Assembly: GCA_016176555.1 (NCBI GenBank)
Contig: JACOWY010000025.1
Span: forward strand, 1-41,911
DNA: 41,911 bases
DNA from: Candidatus Chisholmbacteria bacterium
GTDB lineage: Bacteria > Patescibacteriota > Microgenomatia > UBA1400 > JACOWY01
Direction of reading: 5' to 3'
Part shown: piece by piece, positions 1 through 9,838 of the stretch
How positions within the stretch are numbered: position 1 is the stretch's first letter
Layout: every line of letters starts with the position of its first letter
The notes under the pieces: generated by a model
Told to the model about the DNA's origin: nothing
What the model saw: the letters and a program-made list of their open reading frames with translations, nothing else
Databases searched by the model: none
Program-made: the position numbers and the translations under genes

Positions 1-48
1 ATTATCGGCAGTCCGGCTCAACCGGACAACGTATAATTTGAGCGTAAT

Positions 49-462
49 TTATTCCGCTGGTTTTTCTTTTTTAGCGTCTTCCAGTTTTTGCGCCTCTTTT
101 TTCTCCAACGCTCCGACTGTCTTACGTTTGCCCCGCTTGGTGCGAGCGTTGGTGCGGGTGCGTTGGCCTCTGGCTGGAAGGCCGGCGGCGTGACGGGAAC
201 CACGATACGAACCTATGCGCTTGAGGCGTTCAATATTTTCGCGAATTTGTTTTCTAAGTTCTCCTTCGGTGTTAATGCGTTCGATGACGTGTTGAAGACG
301 AGAAATTTCTTCGGTGGTTAGCAAATGCGCCCGTTTATTGGGATCGACGCTACTTTCTTTAATGATCTTTTTGACGTTGCTGCGACCAATGCCGAAAATA
401 TAGGTGAGGGCGATATTGGTTTTTTTCTCAGCTGGTATATCTACTCCGGCGATTCGAGGCAT
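49..462 (-). CDS. rpsM: 30S ribosomal protein S13
   Basis: [30 protein letters not shown]...[28 protein letters not shown]-like S13 signature; charged C-terminal extension. Confidence 0.98.
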   Translation of the reverse strand: MPRIAGVDIPAEKKTNIALTYIFGIGRSNVKKIIKESSVDPNKRAHLLTTEEISRLQHVIERINTEGELRKQIRENIERLKRIGSYRGSRHAAGLPARGQRTRTNARTKRGKRKTVGALEKKEAQKLEDAKKEKPAE

Positions 463-467
463 GATAC

Positions 468-618
468 AAATTTCTAAATCCTAATTTCTAATTTCTAAAC
501 AATACCAAAATTCTAAGTACAAAACTTTAAATTTATGTTTTTAATTTTGACCATTTGGGTTTTGAATTTATTTAGAATTTAGTGCTTGGAATTTGGGATT
601 TACCGAGCTATGCTCGGT
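468..618 (-). repeat. F-type intercistronic cassette: AT-rich 'taatttctaatttctaa ... tttagtgcttggaatttgggattt' plus stop-proximal hairpin ACCGAGC-TAT-GCTCGGT (602-618)
   Basis: Same consensus and orientation recurs at 6063-6172, 8866-8962, 9677-9838, 27716-27852 and partly at 29291-29337. Confidence 0.8.
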
Positions 619-732
619 TTACCCTTGTCTTTGTTTGTGCCGGGGATTGATGCACAAAACAAATACCCGCCCCTTGCGGCGGACTATTTTACAATTTTTA
701 CAAATTTTTTTGACCGAGGCTTTGACTTTCAT
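619..732 (-). CDS. rpmJ: 50S ribosomal protein L36
   Basis: Absent from the ORF track (37 aa); minus-strand translation [37 protein letters not shown], with CxxC...C...H zinc ligands. Confidence 0.97.
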   Translation of the reverse strand: MKVKASVKKICKNCKIVRRKGRVFVLCINPRHKQRQG

Positions 733-740
733 CGTAGTGT

Positions 741-983
741 TTACTTGAATCGGAAGACGATGCGGCCTCGGGAATGGTCGTATGGACTGACTTCAATTTT
801 GGTTTTATCTCCAGGCATGACGCGAATGTGAAACATTCTCATTTTGCCCGATAAAGTGCACAAAATTTCCTGATCTGCTAAGTCTTCCGGGGCATTTTGG
901 TCGAGTTTGACCCGAAACATGGTGTTGGGCAAAGCTTGGGTAACTGTGCCTTCAACTTCGATGACCTCCTGTTTTTGCCCCAT
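741..983 (-). CDS. infA: Translation initiation factor IF-1
   Basis: [27 protein letters not shown]...[24 protein letters not shown]; likely start at internal Met. Confidence 0.95.
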   Translation of the reverse strand: MGQKQEVIEVEGTVTQALPNTMFRVKLDQNAPEDLADQEILCTLSGKMRMFHIRVMPGDKTKIEVSPYDHSRGRIVFRFK

Positions 984-1091
984 TGTTGGTGGTGTTGATG
1001 TTGATGTCAAAAGTTTGATTTGAAATTTCGCTTGGGTTATTCTATCAAAATTTCCAGGCTATAGCAATTTTTCTTTGCCTGGTACTTGGTT

Positions 1092-1753
1092 TTATTTAGT
1101 AAGAATTTCTGGGCCGTTTGGACCCACTAAAATAGTGTGCTCGAATAGTCCGGCGGGGCGACCATCTTTTGTGGCGATAGTCCAACCTGGAGCTTCCCGT
1201 GGAGAAGGCAGGGAATCATGGGGCTTTGGTGGAGGTTTTGGCCGATACCGTGGCCAGTGAGATGGCGAGCGCAGTTGAAACGGGCTGCTTCGATGATTTT
1301 CTGCATGGCTTGGGAAATGTGGCCGATCCTTTTGCCTGGTTTTGCCTGAGCGATGCCTTGGCTTAGGGCACGTTTGCCTGTGTCCAGAAAATGCTGCTGC
1401 TCTTGGCTGGGCTTGCCGACGACAACGGTGGTAGATGTATCGGTGTGAAATCCTTGATAGAAGAGACCAGTATCGAGGCTAACTAGGTCACCCTGCTTGA
1501 GAGTGAGGTGAGGATGAGGAATGCCATGAACCACGCCGGCGTTGACGTTGATGCAGGTGGCCCAGCGGTAACCGGGGACGCGTTTAAATCCTGGTTCACC
1601 TCCGGTTTGAGTTAAGAGGGTATCTGCTAGAGAATCGAGCTCGTGGAGACTGACGCCTGGTTTTGCGCTGGCAACTACTTGGTTGAGGATGCGGCCAAGC
1701 ATTTTCCCACCCTCGCGCATGGCTTCTCTCTGCTGGTCATTGGTTGGTGTCAC
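1092..1753 (-). pseudogene. map: Methionine aminopeptidase type I, internally deleted and frameshifted as read
   Basis: N-terminal part is intact through TGHGIGQNLHQSPMIP. The expected C-terminus GWTIATKDGRPAGLFEHTILVGPNGPEILTK* is in a different frame, and the segment with the AIEPM motif is missing. Confidence 0.85.
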
Positions 1754-2313
1754 TGAGGTAAAGGCCGCTTGGTTTTAGCTTTAAGTTGGGCGAGGATGTC
1801 TTGGAAGATAGTATCGATGTCGCGCTCGCCATTTATTTGCAGAAGGAGATGGCGTTTTTTGTAATAATCAATTAACGGTTGGGTGTGGGTGTGGAAATTC
1901 TCTATTCGTTTTCTGATGGCTTGGAGTGTATTGTCCTCTCTAACACCCTCTTCGACGCGGCCGCTTAGGCGCCATAGAGCTTCTTTGTCGGAGACATCTA
2001 GATGGATAACAGCGTCTGGCTCCTTAAAAGCTTGAGCTTGCTTCGGGGTTCTGGGGAAGCCATCGAGGATGTAGCCATTGGTGTATTCTGGCTTTTTCAA
2101 GTATTCCTCTATGATCTCGATGGTTTTGTCATCTGGAATGAGGAAGCCAGCATTGATGGTTTCTTTAATGTATCGGCCTAAAGGCGTTTTCTCTTTGGCC
2201 ATGTTGCGGAAAATGTGGCCGCTAGAGAGATAAGGGATGCCGAGTTTTTTAGCCATTAAGTTTCCTTGGGTGGATTTGCCCGATCCTTGAATGCCAATTA
2301 AAACTATTTTCAT
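1750..2313 (-). CDS. adk: Adenylate kinase
   Basis: MKIVLIGIQGSGKSTQGNLMAKKLGIPYLSSG...GYILDGFPRTPKQA; overlaps map by 4 nt. Confidence 0.97.
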   Translation of the reverse strand: MKIVLIGIQGSGKSTQGNLMAKKLGIPYLSSGHIFRNMAKEKTPLGRYIKETINAGFLIPDDKTIEIIEEYLKKPEYTNGYILDGFPRTPKQAQAFKEPDAVIHLDVSDKEALWRLSGRVEEGVREDNTLQAIRKRIENFHTHTQPLIDYYKKRHLLLQINGERDIDTIFQDILAQLKAKTKRPLPQ

Positions 2314-2338
2314 ACTATCGACCTCCTTATTTTAATAA

Positions 2339-3625
2339 CTATTTTAAGAAAGCATCGTAATTGCGCATGACGAGCATGGACTCGAGTTGCTTGGTGGTTT
2401 CCAAGACCACCGAGACAACGATGAGAATCCCGGTGCCGCCAATGGTGAGAGTTTGGATGTTGGTAAATTGCTGGGCCAGCGAAGGCAAAATGGCGATGAG
2501 ACCTAAGAAAAGAGCGCCGGCGAGGGTAATGCGGCTTAGGATGTGGGAAAGATAGCCGGCGGTCGGTTTACCGGGCCTGATGCCGGGGATAAAACCGCCA
2601 TATTTTTTAATTTCGTCGGCGATTTTTTCGGGGTTAAAGACCACGGCGGTATAAAAGTAGGTAAAGCCAATGACGAGGACAAAATAGGTGAGGTTGTAGA
2701 TGAGACTGCCGGGGGTAAACCAGAGTGTAGCTGTGGTAGCGGCATTCGCAATACGAGGCTCCGGCACGGTAGCCAGAAAGCGGCCGACAAGAGAGGGCAA
2801 AAGCACCAGAGAGACGGCAAAGATGATGGGGATGACTCCAGCTTGATTGACCCTGAGAGGCAGATGAGTGGTTTGACCACCAGCAAAGCGCCTACCAGTG
2901 ATGCGGCGAGCGTATTGAATTTTGACTTGGCGAGTGCCTTCGTTGACTACCACCACGGCGGCGATGACGACCAGGGACAAGGCAAAGAAGACGAGCATAT
3001 TGGTGATGTTTTCGGCTTGCGTGAGCGAGGCAGTTTGGAAGAGCGAGACGGGTAGCTGCCCGACGATACCAGCAAAAATGAGCATGGAGATACCATTGCC
3101 AATGCCGTATTCAGAGATGAGTTCGCCAAGCCACATGACAAACAAAGTGCCGGTGGCCATGGTGATGATGATGGCGATGAGCTCGAGGAAACTGAGGCCG
3201 GTGATAATGCCTTGACTTCTTAAAAGAGCGACCATGCCAAAGCTTTGAATGATGCTTAGGGGGACGGTGAGGAATCTAGTGTATTGATTGATCTGCTCTC
3301 GACCGCTTTCGCCTTCTTTGGAGAGTTCTTCAAGCTTGGGAAAGACCATGGTCAAAAGCTGCATGATGATGGAGGCGTTGATATAGGGAGTCAAACCTAA
3401 AGCGAGGATGGAGAAATTGGCCAGCGTCCCCCCAGAAAAAATGTCGAGCAAACCTAAAAATTGATTTTGAGAAAACAAGGCTTGAAGCTGGGTACTATCC
3501 ACCCCAGGAGTCGGAATGTGAGCGATGAAGCGAAAGACGACTAAAATGAGGGCGGTGAAAAGCAGTTTGTCTTTGAGCTCTTTGACTTTAAAGGCGTTGA
3601 TGAGGGGAGTGAAGAAGTGACTCAT
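2339..3625 (-). CDS. secY: Preprotein translocase subunit SecY
   Basis: [43 protein letters not shown]; likely start at internal Met of the 454-aa ORF. Confidence 0.97.
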   Translation of the reverse strand: MSHFFTPLINAFKVKELKDKLLFTALILVVFRFIAHIPTPGVDSTQLQALFSQNQFLGLLDIFSGGTLANFSILALGLTPYINASIIMQLLTMVFPKLEELSKEGESGREQINQYTRFLTVPLSIIQSFGMVALLRSQGIITGLSFLELIAIIITMATGTLFVMWLGELISEYGIGNGISMLIFAGIVGQLPVSLFQTASLTQAENITNMLVFFALSLVVIAAVVVVNEGTRQVKIQYARRITGRRFAGGQTTHLPLRVNQAGVIPIIFAVSLVLLPSLVGRFLATVPEPRIANAATTATLWFTPGSLIYNLTYFVLVIGFTYFYTAVVFNPEKIADEIKKYGGFIPGIRPGKPTAGYLSHILSRITLAGALFLGLIAILPSLAQQFTNIQTLTIGGTGILIVVSVVLETTKQLESMLVMRNYDAFLK

Positions 3626-3629
3626 GGCT

Positions 3630-4181
3630 CTAGCGGCTTTTCTTTCTTGGTTGGCGAGTGGGAGTTTTGGCTTTTGCCTTAGGTGCCTTTTTGGCTTTCG
3701 CAAGGGTCTGATTTGATTGTGGTTCAGCTGACTTTTTTTCGGTGGTTATCGTGCCGCCGGCTTTGGCAATGAGCTGGCCTGCCTTTTTAGAAATTGGGAC
3801 AGCGATGGTGAGCGCGTTTTTCACCTCAGCGTTGCCTAGGAGCTTAACGCCATAAGTGCGGGCGTCTTTTTCCCGGACTATTTTGCGGGCAATCAGAGAC
3901 TGGAGAGTAACTACCTCCCCTTTCTTAAAAACATGGAGATACTTAAGGTCAATGATGAGGGGATCTTTCTTTAATGATTTAAATCGGCCTTTGCCGCGTT
4001 GAAACGGCAATCTTTTGGTAAGGGGTAGTTGGCCGCCTTCAAACCACAGCTTTATTTTGTTGCGAGCTTTTTGGCCTTTGACACCGCGACCGACCGTGTG
4101 ACCGCCTTTACCTGAACCATAGCCGCGACCAAGGCGTTTTTTGGTTTTGGTCGTACTTTTGGGGAGATTATCTAGTTTCAT
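3630..4181 (-). CDS. rplO: 50S ribosomal protein L15
   Basis: [42 protein letters not shown]. Confidence 0.97.
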   Translation of the reverse strand: MKLDNLPKSTTKTKKRLGRGYGSGKGGHTVGRGVKGQKARNKIKLWFEGGQLPLTKRLPFQRGKGRFKSLKKDPLIIDLKYLHVFKKGEVVTLQSLIARKIVREKDARTYGVKLLGNAEVKNALTIAVPISKKAGQLIAKAGGTITTEKKSAEPQSNQTLAKAKKAPKAKAKTPTRQPRKKSR

Positions 4182-4198
4182 ACTATTATTTTAAATGT

Positions 4199-4726
4199 TT
4201 ATCTTGACTTAGTCATGGCTGCTTTTTTGCGGCTAATGAGTTTCATTTGTTGGAGGGCCGCAAATGTGGCGTAGACGTTTGAGGCTTGATTTTTGGTACC
4301 TAAAATTTTAGACACAATATCTTTGATACCGGCTGCCTCCACCACGGCTCTGACTGCCCCGCCGGCGATGACGCCGCTGCCTTGGGGAGCGGGCTTGAGT
4401 AAGACTTTGGCGGCACCTCTTTTGAGCAGCACCTCGTAGGGCACGGTAGTGCCCGACATGGGAATTTTGACGAGGCGTTTACGGGCTTTTTTGGTCCCTT
4501 TCTTGATGGCGGCGATGACTGTGGGGGCTTTACCCAAGCCCACGCCGACACGGCCTTTTTTATCGCCGACTACCATGAGCACAGAAAAGCCAATGCTGTT
4601 GCCGCCTTTGGTTTTCTTGCTGACTCGATTGACCTGGACAACTTTCTCGTCGTACGGGGACTCTGAGCGGTCGCGACGATTTGATGGTCTTCTGTCCCTT
4701 GGTTGAAACCCACTAAATCCTGTCAT
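4199..4726 (-). CDS. rpsE: 30S ribosomal protein S5
   Basis: S5 motifs: VVQVNRVSKKTKGGNSIGFSVLMVVGDKKGRVGVGLGKA. Confidence 0.97.
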   Translation of the reverse strand: MTGFSGFQPRDRRPSNRRDRSESPYDEKVVQVNRVSKKTKGGNSIGFSVLMVVGDKKGRVGVGLGKAPTVIAAIKKGTKKARKRLVKIPMSGTTVPYEVLLKRGAAKVLLKPAPQGSGVIAGGAVRAVVEAAGIKDIVSKILGTKNQASNVYATFAALQQMKLISRKKAAMTKSR

Positions 4727-4730
4727 AGGG

Positions 4731-5087
4731 TTAGACTTTTAAGCCTTTACTTCGGGCGCCTGCGGCTATAGCTTTGATGCGACCGTGATACTTGTAAGCG
4801 CCACGGTCAAAAACAGCTTGGGTCACTTTATGTTTGAGGGCCCGTTGGGCAATTAGTTCGCCCACCTTGAAGGCGGCGGCGGTGCGGCTTTGGGCTTTGG
4901 CTTTGGCTTGGGGTTTGACTTCTTTGGTTGAGGCTTGAGTAAGGGTGACGCCTTTGGTGTCGTCGACTATCTGGGCGTAGGTAGCTTGGTTGGACCTAAA
5001 GACCGTTAAGCGAGGATAAATGCTACGGTGGCGCAATTTTTTGCGAATCCGAGCTTTTTTCTGGTGTTTAATCATTGAAGGACTCAT
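4731..5087 (-). CDS. rplR: 50S ribosomal protein L18
   Basis: RKKLRHRSIYPRLTVFRSNQATYAQIVDD...FDRGAYKYHGRIKAIAAGAR. Confidence 0.96.
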   Translation of the reverse strand: MSPSMIKHQKKARIRKKLRHRSIYPRLTVFRSNQATYAQIVDDTKGVTLTQASTKEVKPQAKAKAQSRTAAAFKVGELIAQRALKHKVTQAVFDRGAYKYHGRIKAIAAGARSKGLKV

Positions 5088-5111
5088 GTGATTTTTCTAT
5101 GCGAAGCGGAG

Positions 5112-5669
5112 TTATTCTCCCCCTGCAGCACCCACTTTAGCAGCTTTGCCTGCCTTGCGGCGGACGACTTCATTGGCATAGCGAATGCCTTTGCCTTTAT
5201 AAACTTCGGGAGGGCGGAAGCTTCTAATTTCGGCGGCTATCAGACCGACTTGCTGCTTATCGATACCTAAGACGGTAATTTTATTGTTGCCTTCTACTTC
5301 GAATTTGATGCCTTCGGGACTTTGGATCTCGACAGGGTGAGACAGACCTAAGGAAAAAACTAGTTTATCCCCCTGTTTGACGACGCGAAAACCCGTGCCG
5401 ACGAGCTCGAGGTTCTTTTTGAAGCCTGCCGTAACACCAGTAACCATGTTGTTGATTAAGGCTCTGGTTAAACCGTGCAACGCCCGCGACTTGGGAGTGT
5501 CATCTAGACGAGAAAGCTTGAGGGTTTTATTTTCCAGCGTGGGGCTAACGGCAGCGGGAATTATGTGTTTTAACTCTCCCCCAGGGCCGGTGACGGTGAC
5601 AACTTTGCCTGCTAATGTCAGGGTGACGTTTTCAGGGATGGTGATGGGTTTTTTGCCGATTAAAGACAT
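5112..5669 (-). CDS. rplF: 50S ribosomal protein L6
   Basis: MSLIGKKPITIPENVTLTLAGKVVTVTGPGGEL...RPPEVYKGKGIRYANEVVRRKAGKA. Confidence 0.98.
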   Translation of the reverse strand: MSLIGKKPITIPENVTLTLAGKVVTVTGPGGELKHIIPAAVSPTLENKTLKLSRLDDTPKSRALHGLTRALINNMVTGVTAGFKKNLELVGTGFRVVKQGDKLVFSLGLSHPVEIQSPEGIKFEVEGNNKITVLGIDKQQVGLIAAEIRSFRPPEVYKGKGIRYANEVVRRKAGKAAKVGAAGGE

Positions 5670-5670
5670 A

Positions 5671-6060
5671 TTACGAAACAGTACAGAGGAGCTCTCCGCC
5701 TAACTTTTGTTTTTTAGCTTCTTTGTTGCTGATTAATCCCTTAGAGGTAGAGATGATGGCGATACCTTGACCAGACAGAATGGGTTTGAGTTGGCTTTGG
5801 CGAATGTAGACTCGCCTGCCTGGCTTGGAAACGCGTTTAATTTCGGTAATGGCGGGAAACTTATCCACATAAAGTAAGGTGACTTGGAGCTGGCGTTGTG
5901 GTGCTTGGTCGATGACTTTTACCTCACTCACATATTGCTCTTTTTGGAGTAAGCGCATTAGGGCTTCTTTGAGTTTTGAGTGCGGCATGGAGATTTCGCT
6001 CCGGCGAGCCAGGTAAGCATTTCTGATTCTGGTGAGGGTATCGGCGATAGGATCGGTCAT
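5671..6060 (-). CDS. rpsH: 30S ribosomal protein S8
   Basis: MTDPIADTLTRIRNAYLARRSEISMPHSKLKE...GQGIAIISTSKGLISNKEAKKQKLGGELLCTVS. Confidence 0.98.
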   Translation of the reverse strand: MTDPIADTLTRIRNAYLARRSEISMPHSKLKEALMRLLQKEQYVSEVKVIDQAPQRQLQVTLLYVDKFPAITEIKRVSKPGRRVYIRQSQLKPILSGQGIAIISTSKGLISNKEAKKQKLGGELLCTVS

Positions 6061-6062
6061 AC

Positions 6063-6172
6063 TTGCAAAATTCTAAATTCTAATATCGAAATTCGAAACC
6101 TGCCTGCCGGCAGGCAGGGATTTCGAATTTGGTGCTTGGGATTTCTACAGTTGGCAATATTGCCAACTGTAG
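6063..6172 (-). repeat. F-type cassette with inserted 20-nt palindrome (6099-6118) and 28-nt perfect palindrome CTACAGTTGGCAATATTGCCAACTGTAG (6145-6172)
   Basis: Fills the rpsN-rpsH gap; same orientation as the other F copies. Confidence 0.8.
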
Positions 6173-6173
6173 T

Positions 6174-6359
6174 TTACCAGCTGGCTTTAGTAACTCCAGG
6201 TAATTCACCTTTATGGGCCAGTTCTCTAAAGCACAAGCGACAGAGACCAAACATACGGATATAGGCCCGGGGGCGACCGCATAACTTGCACCGATTTTCT
6301 TGGCGGCTGCGGAATTTTGGTGTTCTTCGGGCTTTAACTTCTTTTGATTTCTTGGCCAT
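6174..6359 (-). CDS. rpsN: 30S ribosomal protein S14, zinc-binding (type Z)
   Basis: [38 protein letters not shown]. Confidence 0.97.
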   Translation of the reverse strand: MAKKSKEVKARRTPKFRSRQENRCKLCGRPRAYIRMFGLCRLCFRELAHKGELPGVTKASW

Positions 6360-6364
6360 AAATC

Positions 6365-6411
6365 ATTCTGAGGGGAAAACCAAGGTTTTCCCCTTCAGTA
6401 CTCCCCTTTCC
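6365..6411 (-). repeat. C-type cassette hairpin: tGAGGGGAAAACC-aa-GGTTTTCCCCTTCAGTACTCCCCTTTCC
   Basis: Copies at 7114-7161, 15167-15211 and (variant) 18855-18896, each upstream of a minus-strand start codon. Confidence 0.75.
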
Positions 6412-6477
6412 TTATACGTCGTTTTGCTCTCGCAAAACTTCCGATAATCTCATTCGCAGCAGCTCACTCGATTATAA

Positions 6478-6519
6478 GGTATGCTCCTGCGCGCAAAGCG
6501 TGCTCGGAGCATGATTTAG
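6478..6519 (-). repeat. B-type cassette hairpin B1 (arms ATGCTCC/GGAGCAT)
   Basis: Arms 6481-6487 and 6506-6512 around 18-nt core tgcgcgcaaagcgtgctc. Confidence 0.85.
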
Positions 6520-6536
6520 ATTGCTGAGGAGTGAAT

Positions 6537-7109
6537 TCATACTGATTGTTTTTTTTGTTGCTCGGTATTTTTCTCAAACGGAAAGCCAAAAAGTTCTAAA
6601 AGGCGCTTGGCCTGCTTATCGTCTGGTGTTGAGGTGACAATGGAAATTTGCAAACCCCGAACTTTATCAATTTTATCATATTCTACCTCTGGAAAAATGA
6701 TTTGCTCGGTAAGCCCCAAGTTATAGTTACCGTGACCGTCAAAACCTTTGAGGCTGACGCCTTGAAAATCTTTGACTTTAGGCAGAACGATGCTCACCAA
6801 TTTATCAAAAAACTCATACATGCGCAGGCGGCGAAGAGTTACTTTGAGCCCAACGGCGTCACCTTCACGGAGTTTAAAATCGGCGATCGATTTTTTGGCC
6901 TTCGTGATAATAGGAGTTTGACCGGTGAAGAGCCCCATTTGCTCTTTCATGTTTTTTATAGCTTCATGGCGGTGCTGCTCATCAGTCACGCCAGCGGCGA
7001 TAATAATTTTGGCAATTTTGGGAACGGCAAAGTCATTTTTAATTCCCAGTTCCTTTTTAAGTTTGGGAAGCACTTCTTTTTGGTATTTGGCTACAAGTCT
7101 ATTTGTCAT
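6537..7109 (-). CDS. rplE: 50S ribosomal protein L5
   Basis: MTNRLVAKYQKEVLPKLKKELGIKNDFAVPKIAKIIIAAGV...GHGNYNLGLTEQIIFPEVEYD. Confidence 0.98.
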   Translation of the reverse strand: MTNRLVAKYQKEVLPKLKKELGIKNDFAVPKIAKIIIAAGVTDEQHRHEAIKNMKEQMGLFTGQTPIITKAKKSIADFKLREGDAVGLKVTLRRLRMYEFFDKLVSIVLPKVKDFQGVSLKGFDGHGNYNLGLTEQIIFPEVEYDKIDKVRGLQISIVTSTPDDKQAKRLLELFGFPFEKNTEQQKKQSV

Positions 7110-7113
7110 AAAA

Positions 7114-7161
7114 TATTCTGAGGGGAAAACCGAGGTTTTCCCCTTCAGTACTCCCCTTTCC
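7114..7161 (-). repeat. C-type cassette hairpin C2
   Basis: attctgaggggaaaaccgaggttttccccttcagtactcccctttcc. Confidence 0.75.
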
Positions 7162-7166
7162 TACAA

Positions 7167-7206
7167 GGTATGCTCCTGCGCGCACAGCGTGCTCGGTGCA
7201 TGGATT
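7167..7206 (-). repeat. B-type cassette hairpin B2 (ATGCTCC/GGTGCAT, one mismatch)
   Basis: Arms 7170-7176 and 7195-7201; 18-nt core tgcgcgcacagcgtgctc. Confidence 0.8.
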
Positions 7207-7239
7207 TGTGGTGTTAGCGCCTGATATTTATTAGTCATA

Positions 7240-7584
7240 TTACTTTTTCTTTTCTGATATGGGTAAGGGCATATTGGTGGAAACGCTGACGCGTTGTTTT
7301 TGACCTCCTTGGTCAACAATGAATTTGGCTCGAGTTGGTTGGTTATTTTTGGGATCGAGGTGAGCAATATTGGCAGTGGGAATAGGTCGCTGCCGGTCAA
7401 TAATTTTGCCTTTGCCACCCGTTTGTTGTGGTTTGAGGTGTTTTTTGTACAGCCCGACCCCCTCTACGACAACTTTTTGCCTTGAGGGGTAGACGCGAGT
7501 AATTTTGCCCTTTTTACCCTTATCTTTGCCGCTGGTTATGATGATAGTGTCGTTGACTTTAAATTTTTTCATACCAATCTTCAA
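7240..7584 (-). CDS. rplX: 50S ribosomal protein L24
   Basis: [44 protein letters not shown]. Confidence 0.97.
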   Translation of the reverse strand: MKIGMKKFKVNDTIIITSGKDKGKKGKITRVYPSRQKVVVEGVGLYKKHLKPQQTGGKGKIIDRQRPIPTANIAHLDPKNNQPTRAKFIVDQGGQKQRVSVSTNMPLPISEKKK

Positions 7585-7955
7585 AGAACCTCCTGCGCTA
7601 AGGAAGCAATTTTGCTAAACCCCGCGTCTTTAACTTCGCGGGCGATGGGGCCGAAAATCCGCGTGGCTCTGGGGGTGGGGCTCTCTCTGCCCTCGATAAT
7701 AACGGCGGCGTTGTCGTCGAAGCGAATGAAACTGCCATCAGGTCGGCGGGTTTCTTTTTTGGTGCGGACAATGACCGCTTTGACTTTTTCACCTTTTTTA
7801 ATTGGGCTTTGGGGGTCGGCTTGAATGACAGACGCGGAGACGACGTCGGCCAGCCCTCCGAACTTTCGCCCTGAACCGCCGTGCACGAGAATCACTCGGA
7901 GTTTTTTAGCTCCAGAATTATCGGCCAGTTTTAAGGTGGTGCGAAGTTGGATCAT
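7581..7955 (-). CDS. rplN: 50S ribosomal protein L14
   Basis: [43 protein letters not shown]. Confidence 0.98.
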   Translation of the reverse strand: MIQLRTTLKLADNSGAKKLRVILVHGGSGRKFGGLADVVSASVIQADPQSPIKKGEKVKAVIVRTKKETRRPDGSFIRFDDNAAVIIEGRESPTPRATRIFGPIAREVKDAGFSKIASLAQEVL

Positions 7956-8188
7956 TGGTTTTTATCTACTATGGCTGTGATCTTAAATTTCTTTTTTTTG
8001 CTGATGGGTCTCACTTCTTTAAAGGTAACGATGTTTCCGACTTTGGCGCCCATTTCGTCATGAACTAAATATTTCTGGCTGCGTTTGACTCTTTTCTTAT
8101 AGATGGGGTGCTCGACAAAGCTGTCGACCTTGACCACGACGGCTTTGGGGACGTTTTTTTTGATGACTTTGCCAGAAAATTGCTTCAT
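7952..8188 (-). CDS. rpsQ: 30S ribosomal protein S17
   Basis: [45 protein letters not shown]. Confidence 0.97.
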   Translation of the reverse strand: MKQFSGKVIKKNVPKAVVVKVDSFVEHPIYKKRVKRSQKYLVHDEMGAKVGNIVTFKEVRPISKKKKFKITAIVDKNQ

Positions 8189-8191
8189 AGC

Positions 8192-8443
8192 TTACTTTCC
8201 TTTCTGCTCGCTCGGTTTTGTTTTTGTGGAGGCGGGCTTTTTTGGGGTCAGTTCTTTTTCCCTCAAAATCGTTTTAATGATAGCTATAGTGTGGGCAGTA
8301 GTTTTGGCACCGTGCAAATTTTTTTCTTTACCAATTTTGGTATTTAAGCTTTTCTGAATTTTTTCCTGTTCAAGTTTTTTCACTTCTGCTTGGAGGGAGG
8401 TCTCTGTTTCTTGGCGAAGTTTTTGCTTATCTTTTAGTTTCAT
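8192..8443 (-). CDS. rpmC: 50S ribosomal protein L29 with C-terminal extension
   Basis: MKLKDKQKLRQETETSLQAEVKKLEQEKIQKSLNTKIGKEKNLHGAKTTAHTIAIIKTILREKE; position between rpsQ and rplP; start at internal Met. Confidence 0.9.
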   Translation of the reverse strand: MKLKDKQKLRQETETSLQAEVKKLEQEKIQKSLNTKIGKEKNLHGAKTTAHTIAIIKTILREKELTPKKPASTKTKPSEQKGK

Positions 8444-8450
8444 GGGTTTT

Positions 8451-8858
8451 TTATTCACGACTAACAACTTGAGTTCTGAGGGGCATTTTGTGGCCGGCGC
8501 GGGTGAGGGCTTCGATGGCTTCAGATTCCGGCACCCCACCTATTTCATACAGAATTCTGCCTGGTTTGACGACGGCGACATAGCCTTCGATGTCTCCCTT
8601 ACCGCTGCCCATTCTGGAACCGGCTGGTTTTTTGGTAATGGGTTTATCGGGAAAAATGCGAATCCAAGTTTTGCCGGCGCGTTTGGTGAAGTGGACTACG
8701 GCTCGACGGCCGGCTTCTATCTGGCGAGCGGTAATCCACCCAGGCCCGAGGGCCTTAAGGCCATATTCGCCAAAACTGACGCTGCTGCCCCGAGTGGCTA
8801 GGCCACCTCGCGAGCCTCTAAATTGTTTGCGATATTTTTGTTTTTTTGGCTGCAACAT
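8451..8858 (-). CDS. rplP: 50S ribosomal protein L16
   Basis: [37 protein letters not shown]. Confidence 0.98.
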   Translation of the reverse strand: MLQPKKQKYRKQFRGSRGGLATRGSSVSFGEYGLKALGPGWITARQIEAGRRAVVHFTKRAGKTWIRIFPDKPITKKPAGSRMGSGKGDIEGYVAVVKPGRILYEIGGVPESEAIEALTRAGHKMPLRTQVVSRE

Positions 8859-8865
8859 ACTTTGA

Positions 8866-8962
8866 CAAATTTCTAAGTTCTAATTTCTAATTTCTAAATA
8901 TTTTGTATTTGTGGCTTTGATCATTTGATGTTATTTGGAATTTGGTGCTTGGGATTTATTTA
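8866..8962 (-). repeat. F-type cassette in the rpsC-rplP gap
   Basis: aatttctaagttctaatttctaatttctaaat...tttggaatttggtgcttgggattt. Confidence 0.75.
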
Positions 8963-8998
8963 GATCAATTAGGTTAATTAGAATAATTAGGTTACTTG

Positions 8999-9655
8999 CT
9001 AGTTGGTTTGTTTTTCTCCCCGGTAAATCCAGACTTTGACGCCGATATAGCCAAATTTGGTGAGAGAAGGAAATTGGGCATAATCGATATCGGCCCGAAT
9101 AGTTTGGGTGGGGACTGAGCCTTCTGAATACTTTTCTCTGCGACCAATCTCAGAGCCGCCGATGCGGCCGGAGAGGACGATCTTCACCCCTTTAGCTCCG
9201 GCAGACATGATGCGCTCTAGGGCTTGAGAGACGGCGCGGCGGTGAGGATAGCGATGGGCGAGTTGCTCTGAGATGCGTTGGGCAACTAAGTAAGCCGACA
9301 GCTCAGCGTCTTTGACTTCCATTACTTCGACTTCGACTTTGGATGATTTGGCATCGGTTTTCTTGGTGTGTAATTGACTAGCGATTTCCTGTTTGAGCTC
9401 TTCGAGGGCAGAGCCTCCACGACCAATGACCACGCCTGGACGAGCCACGTGCAGAATGATTTTGGTGGTATTGATCGAGCGTTCGATTTCAACCTCTCTA
9501 ATGCCGGCAAGCTTGAGCCTAGCCATGAGGAATTTCCGCAGTCTTGCGTCCTGAAGCACAAAGTTTTGATAGCTTTTATTATCGGCAAACCAGCGGGATT
9601 TCCAGGTGTAGAGAGGCCCAAGACGGAAGCCGAATGGATTTATTTTTTGTCCCAT
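8999..9655 (-). CDS. rpsC: 30S ribosomal protein S3
   Basis: MGQKINPFGFRLGPLYTWKSRWFADNKSYQ...PGVVIGRGG. Confidence 0.98.
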   Translation of the reverse strand: MGQKINPFGFRLGPLYTWKSRWFADNKSYQNFVLQDARLRKFLMARLKLAGIREVEIERSINTTKIILHVARPGVVIGRGGSALEELKQEIASQLHTKKTDAKSSKVEVEVMEVKDAELSAYLVAQRISEQLAHRYPHRRAVSQALERIMSAGAKGVKIVLSGRIGGSEIGRREKYSEGSVPTQTIRADIDYAQFPSLTKFGYIGVKVWIYRGEKQTN

Positions 9656-9676
9656 ATGCCCGCCTCCGGCGGGAAA

Positions 9677-9838
9677 TTTTTAATATCTAATTTCTAATTT
9701 CTAAACAAATTCAAATTTTTTTAATGTTAAATTTTTAAACATTTTGTTTTGTTTTTTGGGCCTTAGATATTTGAGTTTGTTTAGGGTTTGGTGCTTGGGA
9801 TTTCGGATTTGAAGTGCTTTCAAGCACTATCTTGATGT
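9677..9838 (-). repeat. F-type cassette, partly inside the rplV 3' end, with hairpin AGTGCTT-TC-AAGCACT
   Basis: taatttctaatttctaaacaaattc...tttggtgcttgggatttcgg, adjacent aagtgctttcaagcact. Confidence 0.75.

Noticed and set aside
6421-6475. Ninth, degenerate B-type hairpin (ATAATC...GATTAT) and GTTTTGC-TCTC-GCAAAAC hairpin
   Set aside because: Arms are shorter and the core is 20 nt with weak similarity; not counted as a family member.
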